A DNA stretch of 64,000 nt from G963664585 sp963664585 (GCA_963664585.2 CAXXEO010000020.1:1-64000), one strand, 5' to 3'. Shown: positions 19,298-28,245, numbered from the stretch's first letter. Translations and numbers: made by a program. The notes: generated by a model from the letters alone, not told the origin.

Positions 19298-19330
19298 AAG
19301 AAAGCCTGTCCATAACGGGCGGGCTTTCTT
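19298..19330 (-). terminator. Terminator of the Fe-S aldo/keto reductase gene
   Basis: Stem AAGAAAGCC / GGCTTTCTT. Read on the minus strand it ends in a T-run, and it lies about 47 bp past the reductase stop. The gap 18942-19376 shows no convincing gene. Confidence 0.75.
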
Positions 19331-19376
19331 CCCTATAATACCGAGAAAGCACTCTTCTGCAGTAGGGCGATGGCAA

Positions 19377-20510
19377 CTATTTCTTTTCTATAGCCTTGAG
19401 CGCCTGGTGGACACGCTCCAACTCACCGGGAATATCAATCTGCTGGGGGCATTTGGACAAGCAGACACCACACTTCTGGCAGTTGTCCGCGCGTTTCTTG
19501 GCATCCATATTGTCAAAGTAATCCCGACGGGTGCGCGCTTCGTTTTTAAACATGCTAAAATAATTATAAATGCTGAATACCTCAGGGATATTCACGCCAA
19601 AGGGACAGTCCATGCAGTAGCGGCAGCCGGTACAGGGGATGGTCTTGAAGGATAATAGGGTTTGGGTAGCTTTGTCAAGGAGGGCGGTTTCCTCTTTGGA
19701 GAGCTTGTATGCTTTGTCGGACAGGGAGGCCACATTGTCATGAACCTGTTCCATACTGCTCATGCCGGAGAGAAGCACCTTAACGTTCGGTTTGCTTGCC
19801 ACCCATCTCACGGCCCATGAGGCCATGCTTCTGTTGGGGGCAAATTCTTTTAGAATCGCAGCAACCTCGTCAGGTAACTGGGCAAGTGTTCCACCGCGCA
19901 CGGGTTCCATGACGACAGCTGGAATGCCACGGCTGGCCAGAGCCTCATAAAGAAAGTCGGCGTCCATGGTGTGGACATCAATGTAATTATACTGGATCTG
20001 CGCAAAGTCCCAGGGAAAATAATCGGCGATCTTCTCAAATTTCTCATTCTTATCATGAAATGAAAAACCGATAAACCTGATCTTGCCTTCGGCTTTTTTT
20101 CTCTTGACAAAATCAAAAGCTCCAATTTCTATGCAATGCTGGATGCGTTTCTCACCAAGTGCGTGGAGAAGATAAAAATCGAAGTACTCTACCTGACACT
20201 TATTAAGCTGCTCTTGGAAGACCCTTTCCATATCCGCCTCGCTGTTCACTTCCCAGACGGGCATCTTGTCCGCAAGGAAAAAGCTTTCGCGTGGATATCT
20301 TTTCAGAGCCTCACCAAGGACATTTTCAGAAGTGCCACCATGATAAGGCCACGCCGTATCAAAATAGGTTACTCCGTTCTGATAGGCATAGTCGATCATC
20401 TCAAGGGCAGCGGCACGATCAATAGCGCCATCCTTAGTAGGAAATCTCATGGCCCCAAAACCCAGCACAGATGCCTCAATGCCAAGCTTATCAAAAGATT
20501 TTCGGTTCAT
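19377..20510 (-). CDS. Aldo/keto reductase with C-terminal ferredoxin-like domain
   Basis: NADPH-dependent carbonyl reductase fold, 377 aa. Residues 1-280 are a TIM-barrel AKR: FDTAWPYHGGTSENVLGEAL with catalytic Asp and Tyr, DKMPVW with Lys, and YFDFYLLHALGE with His. The C-terminal part carries cysteine motifs CTGCRYCMDCPFGVNIP and CQKCGVCLSKCPQQIDIP, which can hold two [4Fe-4S] clusters. This fusion is common in anaerobic clostridia; the substrate is not known. A strong promoter and a terminator bracket it as a single-gene unit. Confidence 0.9.
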   Translation of the reverse strand: MNRKSFDKLGIEASVLGFGAMRFPTKDGAIDRAAALEMIDYAYQNGVTYFDTAWPYHGGTSENVLGEALKRYPRESFFLADKMPVWEVNSEADMERVFQEQLNKCQVEYFDFYLLHALGEKRIQHCIEIGAFDFVKRKKAEGKIRFIGFSFHDKNEKFEKIADYFPWDFAQIQYNYIDVHTMDADFLYEALASRGIPAVVMEPVRGGTLAQLPDEVAAILKEFAPNRSMASWAVRWVASKPNVKVLLSGMSSMEQVHDNVASLSDKAYKLSKEETALLDKATQTLLSFKTIPCTGCRYCMDCPFGVNIPEVFSIYNYFSMFKNEARTRRDYFDNMDAKKRADNCQKCGVCLSKCPQQIDIPGELERVHQALKAIEKK

Positions 20511-20539
20511 ATTTTGCCCCCCATTTATTTTCTGCCAAA

Positions 20540-20568
20540 ATTATACCATAATGGTGTTGGAATATCAA
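20540..20568 (-). promoter_or_regulatory. Promoter of the Fe-S aldo/keto reductase gene
   Basis: On the minus strand: TTGATA (20568-20563), 17-nt spacer, perfect TATAAT (20545-20540), about 30 bp before the start codon. Confidence 0.75.
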
Positions 20569-20595
20569 TAAACTACCCTGCGGGAAATTTGCATA

Positions 20596-20703
20596 TATAG
20601 CCAATTAACTTAAAAACTGGCTATAGTTAAAACGTCATTTTCTTCCCCCGCCTTCGGCGGGCGAAGAAATCACAAGCTTGTTTTCAAGTTAATCAACGAT
20701 ATA
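20596..20703 (-). repeat. 106-bp element, copy 5 (reverse)
   Basis: Full copy with one unpaired change in the right core arm (GGGCGAAG) and a slightly degraded outer end (CGATATA). Confidence 0.85.
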
Positions 20704-20715
20704 CTGAAAATTATT

Positions 20716-20760
20716 TGTATTCTGTCTGCCCACAATGGACGGGGCAAGCGGATAGGAACA
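20716..20760. repeat. Stem-loop repeat, class C (copy 3, degraded)
   Basis: ATTCTGTCTGCCC followed by GGACGGGGCAAGCGGATAG. Same ordering as the other class C blocks but weaker pairing. Confidence 0.35.
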
Positions 20761-20917
20761 GGCATAAAAAGTAATCCTGTTTGACGCTGGTAGGGTTACA
20801 AACGAGGTTGAAAGAGGCGTAATTTGTAAACTTTCCTCTGGGAGATCGCATAAAATCCCATAGTTGTTGACCATTTGCTGGCTATGAGGTAAAATATATA
20901 ATTAGACCACAGCAATA

Positions 20918-20982
20918 GGGCAAATAAAGAGATAATTTATTATTTATCTGCCCCGCCGTCAATGGGACAGACTGATAGAAAA
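20918..20982. repeat. Stem-loop repeat, class C (copy 4)
   Basis: GGGCAAATAAAGAG, then ATCTGCCCCGCC and GGGACAGACTGATAG. It lies just upstream of rpe and shares its 5' block with 10530. Confidence 0.5.
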
Positions 20983-21017
20983 GAATGATTAATGGCCGCG
21001 AGTGGCCGGAGGTAACT

Positions 21018-21683
21018 ATGCTCAAAATTGCACCATCAATTCTGTCGTGTGATTTTTCCCGCTTGAGAGATGAGATCAGGGCGGTGGCAAACGCAGGGGC
21101 AGATCTTGTGCATGTAGATGTCATGGATGGAAGCTTTGTACCCAACATTACAATAGGAATTCCCGTGATCCGTTCACTTTCGTCCATATCGCCCATCCCT
21201 TTGGATGTCCATCTGATGATCAGCGATCCGATCCGCTATATAAAGGAATTCGCAGATGCAGGCAGCGATATCATAACTTTTCACCTTGAGGCCGCATCTG
21301 ATCCGGACGCTGTGATATCATTGATCAGGGAACAGGGCAAAAAGGTTGGAATGTCAATCAAACCCAAAACGCCGGTGGAGAAAATATTCCCCTATCTGTC
21401 GAAGCTGGACATGGTTCTAGTCATGACCGTTGAGCCCGGATTCGGTGGGCAAAGCTTTATGCCGGATATGCTTCCCAAGATCAGTGCTATACGTAATTAT
21501 GTAAAATCCCATTCTCTCTGTGTCGACATACAGGTGGATGGAGGCATCACGGCCAAGACCGCTGCACTTGTGGCCGATGCCGGGGCGAATGTTCTGGTCG
21601 CAGGCTCCGCCATCTTCGGTGTCGGGGACTATCAAGAAGCAATCACGGCGATCAAGGAAGCCTATCATTCCGTACGAAAATAA
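21018..21683 (+). CDS. rpe: Ribulose-phosphate 3-epimerase
   Basis: Interconverts ribulose-5-P and xylulose-5-P in the pentose phosphate pathway. The 221-aa TIM barrel shows IAPSILSCDFSRL at the start, HVDVMDGSFVPNITIG with metal His/Asp, LDVHLMISDP, MTVEPGFGGQSFMP, and VDGGITAKTA with the catalytic Asp. The open frame begins at 20985, but the ATG at 21018 follows GGAGGTAACT and fits the family. It is a single gene; a MecA-like gene converges on it. Confidence 0.95.
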   Translation: MLKIAPSILSCDFSRLRDEIRAVANAGADLVHVDVMDGSFVPNITIGIPVIRSLSSISPIPLDVHLMISDPIRYIKEFADAGSDIITFHLEAASDPDAVISLIREQGKKVGMSIKPKTPVEKIFPYLSKLDMVLVMTVEPGFGGQSFMPDMLPKISAIRNYVKSHSLCVDIQVDGGITAKTAALVADAGANVLVAGSAIFGVGDYQEAITAIKEAYHSVRK

Positions 21684-21721
21684 ACGGGTGATGCAAAGAC
21701 GCTACATTTTGTAGAAAGCCT

Positions 21722-22294
21722 TTACTCTCCCGCAAGATAATAGGACAAGGTATCGATCGCTCTCTCTTTCAGAATGACTTGCCCATGTTCTTCCACAAAG
21801 GCTGCGGCGACCGGGCCCTCACCTACCTTCTGTCCGTATTCGCACAGAAAGGCGATGGTACGGTTGTCATCCTGATCGAGGGGATAGATGATGAGACGAT
21901 ATTCCCCCCCGATAAGATAAAGTGAGCTTTTATAGATCCTGTGGCAATACTGGCAGAACAGCTTGATGGAGGCCTGAATCAGGATATCTACATCATCAAA
22001 CATAAATACAACAGGACCATAAGCCGGGGCGAGGGGACTGTCGGTTTCTGTGTCCAAAGTGGTAAAGTAAATTACACATCCGCCCTCGTCATAAGGATAG
22101 ACTTCGATAAACAGACGAGTATCACATGGGTCAAAGCCAGTCTTTTCTTTCGCAGTGGACAGAAGCTGCAAAAGCACTTGCCTGGTTAAGTCATCATGGT
22201 AGTCAAGCGCGCTGTAAGATATCGCAAGACGATCCATATCAATGGGCGAGAGGACGACTTTTAGTTTGTCCTTGGTGATCATTTTAAAAATCAT
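21722..22294 (-). CDS. MecA/NegB-type adaptor protein
   Basis: Resembles the MecA family, which hands substrates to the ClpC protease. The 190-aa protein has an N-terminal MecA-like block (ITKDKLKVVLSPIDMDRLAI), an acidic central linker, and the C-terminal half VFMFDDVDILIQASIKLFC ... SSLYLIGGEYRLIIYPL, as in MecA. The ATG at 22294 is preceded by AAAGGCGG; an upstream in-frame TTG (22303) overlaps that site. Sequence similarity is moderate, so the target proteins cannot be predicted. Confidence 0.7.
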   Translation of the reverse strand: MIFKMITKDKLKVVLSPIDMDRLAISYSALDYHDDLTRQVLLQLLSTAKEKTGFDPCDTRLFIEVYPYDEGGCVIYFTTLDTETDSPLAPAYGPVVFMFDDVDILIQASIKLFCQYCHRIYKSSLYLIGGEYRLIIYPLDQDDNRTIAFLCEYGQKVGEGPVAAAFVEEHGQVILKERAIDTLSYYLAGE

Positions 22295-22337
22295 AAATAT
22301 CAACCGCCTTTAAAAAAATAAGTGGGAGGTAGATCAT

Positions 22338-23372
22338 GTGGATGTAAAAACAAACGGAATTGTGCTGGAACAAAATAAAGAACCCGCGCTTTCCCGTGGA
22401 ATAAAAATATATGAGAAACCGGGTACAAAGGCACAGACGCTGGATTCCCCTCAGATTGGGACACCTTCTCTTTTGGCGCCTCATGAAATCATACGCCTTG
22501 CATGGGCAGCGCAAATTGTGGATGAATCAGATGGAAAAAGACTTTATAAAAAGTTAGCAGCTGCGGAAAAGGAAGCCGTATCCGAGATTGCAGTTGATGC
22601 TTTTGACGATGAGCCTTATATTTCAAGCCAGATGGGCCCTGCGCTCTGGTTGGCGGATGAACTGGTAGAAGGCGTCGGTTTGGCACGTCGTGCCACAGGC
22701 GCGTCGAAAGCGAGTATTGAGCTCTATAAAAATCTTTTTGACATTGAAATGAAAATACCAGACAATTTGGGTGGCGTAAAAATCAGAAGAGTCAATGGAA
22801 CCTATCCGGCGGAATACCGTACTATGCGAAGATTAAGACGCAAAAATGCCCTTGTTATTGGAGCGTGCGCGCTGATACATCTCCAGCGTGCGGCTTATGA
22901 AAACATCGTGCAGACCACCTGCTTTGTGACTGTTGCGGGAAATTGCATTGCAAACCCGGGCAATTATGAGGTGCCTATCGGTACGCATGTGGATGAGCTG
23001 ATTGAACACTGTGGTCTGATAGACAACCCAAAACGTATCATTCTTGGTGGTTCAATGACTGGCTATTGCATCACTGATCCTGAGAGGACCGTGGTAGCTC
23101 CCACGACAAAAGGTATACTGGCTTTTCATGAGGATTTTCAGGACATGAATTTTAGCTGTATTGGCTGTGGCAGGTGTACTGAGGTCTGTCCGGAGGGACT
23201 GGCACCCTATTATATTTATAAAATGATTAAAGCAGGACGCATGAAATATGTAAGCCTTTTTGACATTGACCGGTGTATTGGCTGTGAGACCTGCAGCTAT
23301 GTATGTCCGGCAAAACTGGACATATCACATATGATTATTGCGGCAAAAAAAACGCTGGCCGAAAAGAGGTAG
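22338..23372 (+). CDS. rnfC: RnfC-like electron-transport subunit, short form
   Basis: Membrane-associated Fe-S/flavin subunit of Rnf-type ferredoxin:NAD oxidoreductases. The 344-aa protein keeps the central fold (AVDAFDDEPYISSQMGPALW) and ends with two ferredoxin motifs, CIGCGRCTEVCPEG (about 270) and CIGCETCSYVCPAK (about 307). Compared with usual RnfC proteins (about 440 aa) the N-terminal biotin/lipoyl-like and FMN-NADH part is shortened. The GTG start at 22338 follows GGGAGGT. First gene of a C-D-E-A set with no RnfG or RnfB in the window. Confidence 0.85.
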   Translation: MDVKTNGIVLEQNKEPALSRGIKIYEKPGTKAQTLDSPQIGTPSLLAPHEIIRLAWAAQIVDESDGKRLYKKLAAAEKEAVSEIAVDAFDDEPYISSQMGPALWLADELVEGVGLARRATGASKASIELYKNLFDIEMKIPDNLGGVKIRRVNGTYPAEYRTMRRLRRKNALVIGACALIHLQRAAYENIVQTTCFVTVAGNCIANPGNYEVPIGTHVDELIEHCGLIDNPKRIILGGSMTGYCITDPERTVVAPTTKGILAFHEDFQDMNFSCIGCGRCTEVCPEGLAPYYIYKMIKAGRMKYVSLFDIDRCIGCETCSYVCPAKLDISHMIIAAKKTLAEKR

Positions 23373-23376
23373 TATT

Positions 23377-24408
23377 TTGAAGCTGTCCATTCACAGACCC
23401 CCGCATATACGAAGCAGAGAATCAAATCAAACGATGATGGGTGATGTTATCATCGCGCTCATGCCTCTATATGCGATGGCTTTTTATTTTTATGGTTTAA
23501 GAGCGCTTGTTCTAGGCGCCGTTTCGGTGATCACCTGCTTGGCGGCAGACACGATGGGTGATGCCATTTCCAACCGCGGGCTCAATATTCGGGATTATTC
23601 GCCCATAGTCACCGGCCTGATCATCCCGATGCTGCTACCTGTATCTATCAATTATAAGATAGTCATCACGGCGGCCATTTTCGCAAGTCTGGTGGCGAAA
23701 CAGCCCTTTGGCGGCGTTGGTCAGAACGTATTCAATCCGGCAGCTTCCGGCGTGGCTTTTGCGATTATTTGCTGGCCGAAGGAAGTGTTCAGCTATCCTC
23801 TTCCGTTAGAGAGAATTCCGGTATTTGGTGCGATGACTGTCAAACTGGCGGGATCCACCGCTCACACCATAAAACTTGGCGGTATTCCCACCACCGATTT
23901 TATGGACATGCTTTTGGGGAATTTTCGCGGCCCGATGGGGGCTACTAATATTTTAGTATTGATAACCTGTCTATTATTCCTAACAGTTAGACGGGCGGCC
24001 AGCACCAAAATGACGGCGGCCTATCTTTTAGGCGCCGCCAGTGTGGCTTTTTTTCTGCCGAGGGCAGGAATGGGCAACTTTGAGTCGATTGCCTATGAAT
24101 TAATGAGTGGCTGCCTCTTTTTTGGAGGCGTATTTCTTTTAAATGATCCGGTTACCTCGCCCAAAAGAAAATCGTCTAAATTAGTATATGGACTGATTAC
24201 CGGCATTGTGAGCATGCTGTTTCGGCGTGTAGGAAACTTTGAAGAGTCGGTGCTTTTTGCCATTCTTGTGATGAACTCGTTTGTGTGGGGCATAGATATT
24301 GGTACAGAAAGAATCTATAAGAATTTAAGGAGGGTGGACCATGCATACCAGGGAGATGAGAAAATACCGTCAGAAGATGCTGCGGACGTCGGGGATCCTC
24401 CTCGATAA
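23377..24408 (+). CDS. rnfD: Rnf complex subunit D
   Basis: Integral membrane flavoprotein (RnfD/NqrB family), 343 aa, with about eight to ten hydrophobic segments. It starts LKLSIHRPPHIRSRESN and has the family block KQPFGGVGQNVFNPAASGVA. A candidate covalent-FMN threonine lies in GPMGATNILVL. The TTG start at 23377 lies 4 bp after the rnfC stop, behind AGAGGTAG. The last 22 residues overlap the rnfE start by 68 nt and look unlike RnfD, so the natural stop may have been lost by an indel. Confidence 0.88.
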   Translation: MKLSIHRPPHIRSRESNQTMMGDVIIALMPLYAMAFYFYGLRALVLGAVSVITCLAADTMGDAISNRGLNIRDYSPIVTGLIIPMLLPVSINYKIVITAAIFASLVAKQPFGGVGQNVFNPAASGVAFAIICWPKEVFSYPLPLERIPVFGAMTVKLAGSTAHTIKLGGIPTTDFMDMLLGNFRGPMGATNILVLITCLLFLTVRRAASTKMTAAYLLGAASVAFFLPRAGMGNFESIAYELMSGCLFFGGVFLLNDPVTSPKRKSSKLVYGLITGIVSMLFRRVGNFEESVLFAILVMNSFVWGIDIGTERIYKNLRRVDHAYQGDEKIPSEDAADVGDPPR

Positions 24409-24997
24409 TCCGGTTCTTGTCCATGGACTTGGCATCACCTTGATCATAGCAGCCTCCACCACCTTGCAGAAAGGGCTTGTACTTTCGCTTCTGATGTTTA
24501 TTACTACCGTACCGATTGTCGTCCTGGATGCCATTGTGGACAAACATTTACAGGGATGGCAGAAGATAGCTCTTTATACATTTATTTCGATGGCACTTAT
24601 ACAGATGACCGAACTATGGCTTTCAAAATATCCGCTGCTCATTGATTCTTTGGGAATTTATCTGCCAATTATGGCAGTAAACACCGTTATGACCTATCTG
24701 GCAGTGGATGCTCCAAGAATGAAAGGCGCCTTTCCCTCAGCTTTGAGGGCTTTGGCTTACTGTACAGGCTTCTCCCTGGTGATCTGTATAATCTCCGCCC
24801 TGCGTGAAATTGCCGGATTTGGCACGCTGTTTGATCATCCCCTTGAGATGGATTTACAGTTCCCCGGTATCCTGCTTCCGTTCTGCGGGTTTATCGTTCT
24901 GGGCTTTTCCTGCGCTGCTTTCAGGTTTATCGACCACAATATTAAAGCTATTCTGTACCGACGCCCTTCTGCGGTTGCCGTGCAGGAAAGATTCTAA
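24341..24997 (+). CDS. rnfE: Rnf complex subunit E
   Basis: Polytopic NqrD/RnfE-family protein, 218 aa, six predicted membrane helices. Family features: SGILLDNPVLVHGLGI near the start, the second half LGIYLPIMAVNTVMTYLAVD, and ALREIAGFGTLF. The ATG at 24341 follows AAGGAGG. RnfE and RnfA form the inverted pair that shuttles electrons or ions across the membrane. The start lies within the end of the rnfD frame. Confidence 0.88.
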   Translation: MHTREMRKYRQKMLRTSGILLDNPVLVHGLGITLIIAASTTLQKGLVLSLLMFITTVPIVVLDAIVDKHLQGWQKIALYTFISMALIQMTELWLSKYPLLIDSLGIYLPIMAVNTVMTYLAVDAPRMKGAFPSALRALAYCTGFSLVICIISALREIAGFGTLFDHPLEMDLQFPGILLPFCGFIVLGFSCAAFRFIDHNIKAILYRRPSAVAVQERF

Positions 24998-25021
24998 AGC
25001 ACAGGTGAAAGGAAAAAGACG

Positions 25022-25615
25022 ATGGAATTGATCAGGAACATTGGAATTATTTTTCTTTCTGCCATCGTGGTAGAAAATGTGGTTTTTGCCCGCGGGCTGG
25101 GCACAAGTAATCTGATGGGTATGACTGGGGATGCAAAGGGAATACTGGATTTTGGCGTGCTGGTTACGCAGGTTACCGTTCTTTCTGCGGTATTAAGCTG
25201 GTTTTGTAATCTGTTGATCAGCACAAGTCCCTATAAGACATATATTAAAAACATCACCTTTCTCTTTTGCATCACGATTGCATATCTGGCCATTAGGACG
25301 ATTTATCGCCTCTATTTGCCCAATCAGTTTGAAAAGATTGAAAAACTTTTGCCGACAGCTGCCTTCAATGGGGCGGTGTTGGGTAGTATCCTGCTGGCAG
25401 CCAGTCAGCGATATACACTTTTGAAGACAATAGGTTATGCCTTTGGGAGTGCCATTGGTTTTGATATCGCACTTCTTCTGGTATTCTCCGGACGTGAACG
25501 TATGGGTATTTCCAATGTACCGAGGTCTTTTAAGGGCCAACCCGTGCTTCTGATTTATATTGGCATATTAAGTCTCGCAATTTATGGTTTAATAGGACAT
25601 CAACTTCCCACATAA
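25022..25615 (+). CDS. rnfA: Rnf complex subunit A
   Basis: Six-helix NqrE/RnfA-family protein, 197 aa. It contains IIFLSAIVVENVVFARGLG, matching the family's NNxVLxxxLG region, and AAFNGAVLGSILLAA plus ALLLVFSGRERM. The start follows AGGTGAAAGG. It ends the incomplete Rnf set; the next gene is unrelated. Confidence 0.88.
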   Translation: MELIRNIGIIFLSAIVVENVVFARGLGTSNLMGMTGDAKGILDFGVLVTQVTVLSAVLSWFCNLLISTSPYKTYIKNITFLFCITIAYLAIRTIYRLYLPNQFEKIEKLLPTAAFNGAVLGSILLAASQRYTLLKTIGYAFGSAIGFDIALLLVFSGRERMGISNVPRSFKGQPVLLIYIGILSLAIYGLIGHQLPT

Positions 25616-25648
25616 GATGGAAATTCAACCTGATTCTTATGAAACATT

Positions 25649-25682
25649 TTCACTTTTAAGAGCCTGCGGCGGGAAAAGTGAA
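25649..25682. repeat. Intergenic hairpin (class B)
   Basis: Arms TTCACTTTT and AAAAGTGAA around a GCCTGCGGCGGG loop. It ends 5 bp before the next start codon and could affect its translation. Confidence 0.55.
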
Positions 25683-25687
25683 CCTTA

Positions 25688-26929
25688 ATGGATGCTTTTT
25701 TCAAAAGTCAGATTGCATCAATATATGAGGAGGAACCGGATTTGGCGGGCAAGAGAATTAAAAGACATACAAGAATATACCGTACTGACCGCAACTATCG
25801 TTTGTCGCCCTTTCGGGTGTCAATAAGCGTGTTGGCGTTTTTAGTGCTTTTCTGTATAGGATGGGGACTGTATACTCCTGTTTATAATTTTGTGATGAGG
25901 CTTGGCGAACCTTCTTCCACTCAGTCAGATCCATCACAGCCCAGTGACTCGCAATCTGCCTCTGGGGGGCAGTCGAGTCAGTCCGCCGGTTCCGTGTCGC
26001 CTGCATCACTAGCCGAGATCAAGGCTGTCTATATGCCTCCTAGCATGATTAACAATATTTCCAGCCTGGATAGTTTTCTGACCGGTCTGAAGGGGACAGG
26101 GATCAATGCGGTGATGGTGGATTTGAAGGATGCAAGCGGCAATCTTCTTTACCGTTCACAGCTCCCTGCGGCAACTGAGGTCAGGGCGGTGTCCGCCTCT
26201 GCTTTTGATGCCGCTGCGCTCTCTCTGAGAATATCAAACGCAGGGTTCATGCCAATTGCACGAATCCATGTGTTTAAAGATCAGGTTATGCCCAGAAGCA
26301 AGCGTGAAACCGCCGTCATGTATATGAACAGCGAATGGACTTGGCTTGACAATTCGTCCGAGAAGGGTGGAAAGCCATGGCTCAACCCCTATTCGTCAAA
26401 GGCACAGGAATATATCAGAGGAATTGCATTAGAGGTAACAGGTCTTGGCTTCAAAGCGGTCGTTGCCGATTCTGTTCAATTCCCGTCAGGCGTAGGTCTA
26501 GAAAAGGCAGCTTTTGGATCCGAATCGTCTGGAATCAGTCATCAGAAGGTACTTTCCGACTTTCTTGCAAAATTGGGCACCGATATCAAGGCGGCTGGGG
26601 GTCGGCTACTCGTTTTTCTGCCTGGTGAAATAACAGAGGCAAACGAACAATCTTTCTATGGAGGAAATCGCTTTGGGATCGTACCTGAGTCTGCTGTCGT
26701 CGGGCTTCCAGCGGAGGGTTCAGTAACTGAAATTGTAAAAGCCGCCTCGCAAAAATTATCGGGCAAAGGCGTCATCTACCTTTTTGAGGCGTATGTGTCG
26801 GGTGGAGCAAACCTTACAGCATCACAGACAGCCGAGCGGGTCTCTTGGATCAGTAGTATAGCTAATAATGGATATATTCTTTATAATCCCGGTGGCCGTT
26901 ATGGACTCTATCAGTCTGTCGGAAAGTAA
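25688..26929 (+). CDS. Membrane-anchored DUF4015 (putative glycoside hydrolase) protein
   Basis: 413 aa. It has a basic N-terminus with one membrane helix (VSISVLAFLVLFCIGWGLY, about 46-66), a Ser/Gln/Pro linker (about 75-110), then a TIM-barrel-like domain of the DUF4015/GH-like group. The domain includes IKAVYMPPSMINN, INAVMVDLKDASGNLLY, ARIHVFKD, WLNPYSSKAQEYIRGIALEV and FKAVVADSVQFPSG. Such proteins are thought to act on cell-envelope polysaccharide; no activity can be assigned. No Shine-Dalgarno is visible before the ATG, so a TTG at 25742 (after GAGGAGG at 25727-25733) is possible. Confidence 0.8.
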   Translation: MDAFFKSQIASIYEEEPDLAGKRIKRHTRIYRTDRNYRLSPFRVSISVLAFLVLFCIGWGLYTPVYNFVMRLGEPSSTQSDPSQPSDSQSASGGQSSQSAGSVSPASLAEIKAVYMPPSMINNISSLDSFLTGLKGTGINAVMVDLKDASGNLLYRSQLPAATEVRAVSASAFDAAALSLRISNAGFMPIARIHVFKDQVMPRSKRETAVMYMNSEWTWLDNSSEKGGKPWLNPYSSKAQEYIRGIALEVTGLGFKAVVADSVQFPSGVGLEKAAFGSESSGISHQKVLSDFLAKLGTDIKAAGGRLLVFLPGEITEANEQSFYGGNRFGIVPESAVVGLPAEGSVTEIVKAASQKLSGKGVIYLFEAYVSGGANLTASQTAERVSWISSIANNGYILYNPGGRYGLYQSVGK

Positions 26930-26992
26930 AAACATCTGGCTGGGCTGTTATGAGAAATCCTATGGTTGTTACAGTTGTAATCAAAGTTTCCT

Positions 26993-27024
26993 GTCTCGAT
27001 GCCTCCGACGGGGGAATCAGAGAC
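26993..27024. repeat. Weak intergenic hairpin (class B)
   Basis: GTCTC and GAGAC arms around GCCTCCGACGGGGG. Same type of tip as the stronger class B hairpins. Confidence 0.3.
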
Positions 27025-27131
27025 GAACATTTAGTGCCATTTCAAAAGGATTTAGTATAAATATATTTGCCTGTCCGTCGGGCAACTGGGCGGAAGCTGC
27101 GACATAACGTCGTGGCTTGCAGGAGGTTTCT

Positions 27132-27836
27132 ATGCCAGTACCTACCCCGCACATTGGAGCCAAGCCCGGAGAAATCGCGAAAATCGTACTGATGCCCGGG
27201 GATCCACTCAGGGCGAAGTTTATCGCTGATAACTATCTTACCGAGGTTCACTGTTATAACAATATCCGCAACATGCTGGGCTTCACCGGCCTATATAAGG
27301 GACAAAGGATTTCGGTGCAGGGAAGCGGGATGGGCGTCCCCTCTATTGGCATCTATTCCTATGAGCTCTTCAACTTTTATGATGTTGAGAGCATTATACG
27401 GATTGGCTCTGCTGGGGGTATAGCAGATGACATTGAGATCAGGGATATTGTGGCAGGTATGGGCGCATGCACTAACTCTCGGTTTTCCGATCAATTTCGC
27501 CTTCCCGGGACCTTCGCACCGATCGCCAGTTTCCGTCTCCTTGAGGCGGCAGTCAAAGCCGCCGAAAGAATGGGCATCAAGCTGAAGGTCGGTAACATTT
27601 TATCCAGTGATACCTTTTATGATGATTCTGCCTCCCTTGCCGAATGGCAGAAGATGAATGTACTGGCGGTGGAGATGGAGGCGGCCGGTCTTTATATGAA
27701 TGCGGCGCGCGCCGGCAGAGAGGCCCTTTGTCTGCTGACCATATCTGACACACCGCTCAAGGGCGGCTCTCTATCTGCCGAAGACAGGCAGAATAGTTTC
27801 AGGCAGATGATGGAGATTGCCTTGGAAATCGCTTAA
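27132..27836 (+). CDS. deoD: Purine nucleoside phosphorylase, DeoD type
   Basis: Hexameric bacterial-type PNP that splits purine (deoxy)nucleosides with phosphate. The 234-aa protein has MPVPTPHIGAKPGEIAK, VLMPGDPLRAKFIAD with the phosphate-binding Arg, GSGMGVPSIGIYSYEL, RIGSAGGI, EMEAAGLY, and SDTPLKGG with the catalytic Asp. The ATG at 27132 follows AGGAGGTTTC; the longer frame from 27117 lacks support. First of four nucleoside-salvage genes (deoD, deoB, cdd, pdp) separated by long repeat-bearing gaps. Confidence 0.95.
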   Translation: MPVPTPHIGAKPGEIAKIVLMPGDPLRAKFIADNYLTEVHCYNNIRNMLGFTGLYKGQRISVQGSGMGVPSIGIYSYELFNFYDVESIIRIGSAGGIADDIEIRDIVAGMGACTNSRFSDQFRLPGTFAPIASFRLLEAAVKAAERMGIKLKVGNILSSDTFYDDSASLAEWQKMNVLAVEMEAAGLYMNAARAGREALCLLTISDTPLKGGSLSAEDRQNSFRQMMEIALEIA

Positions 27837-27898
27837 ACCAGATGAACCCGGATTAGCCAGTTTGGTGTAAGCCTCGGACAAAAAGGCAAATGTAAACT

Positions 27899-27925
27899 CT
27901 TTTCACCACTTGGGGTGGGGAAAAG
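27899..27925. repeat. Intergenic hairpin (class B)
   Basis: Arms CTTTTCACCAC and GTGGGGAAAAG, 10 of 11 paired. The gap 27837-28245 holds this hairpin and a 106-bp element. Confidence 0.5.
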
Positions 27926-28081
27926 AAAACAAATCATAAGTAAAAGCGCGTGAATAAGTTTACATCATGAAGGGGTCGGTGAAAGCTGGCCCTCACTGTT
28001 ATTACCGTTTTTATGCTTATAAAGCTTTTGTACTGTTAGGCAGTTAATGGATGTTCATTTGCTTCTCTTTTCCACACCTAT

Positions 28082-28188
28082 TATAGTTGATTAGCTTGAA
28101 AACAAGCTTGTGATTTCTTACCCCGCCTTCGGCGGGGTAAGAAAATCACGTTTTAACTATAGGCCAGTTTTTAAGTTAATTTACTATA
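28082..28188 (+). repeat. 106-bp element, copy 6 (forward)
   Basis: Full copy. The core is CTTACCCCGCC paired with GGCGGGGTAAG; an A-T pair replaces the usual C-G on both arms. Confidence 0.9.
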
Positions 28189-28245
28189 TCTGGAAAATAG
28201 AGGAAACGAAAATTAGGCTTGCAGCAGCTTTTGGGAGGCCAGTAT

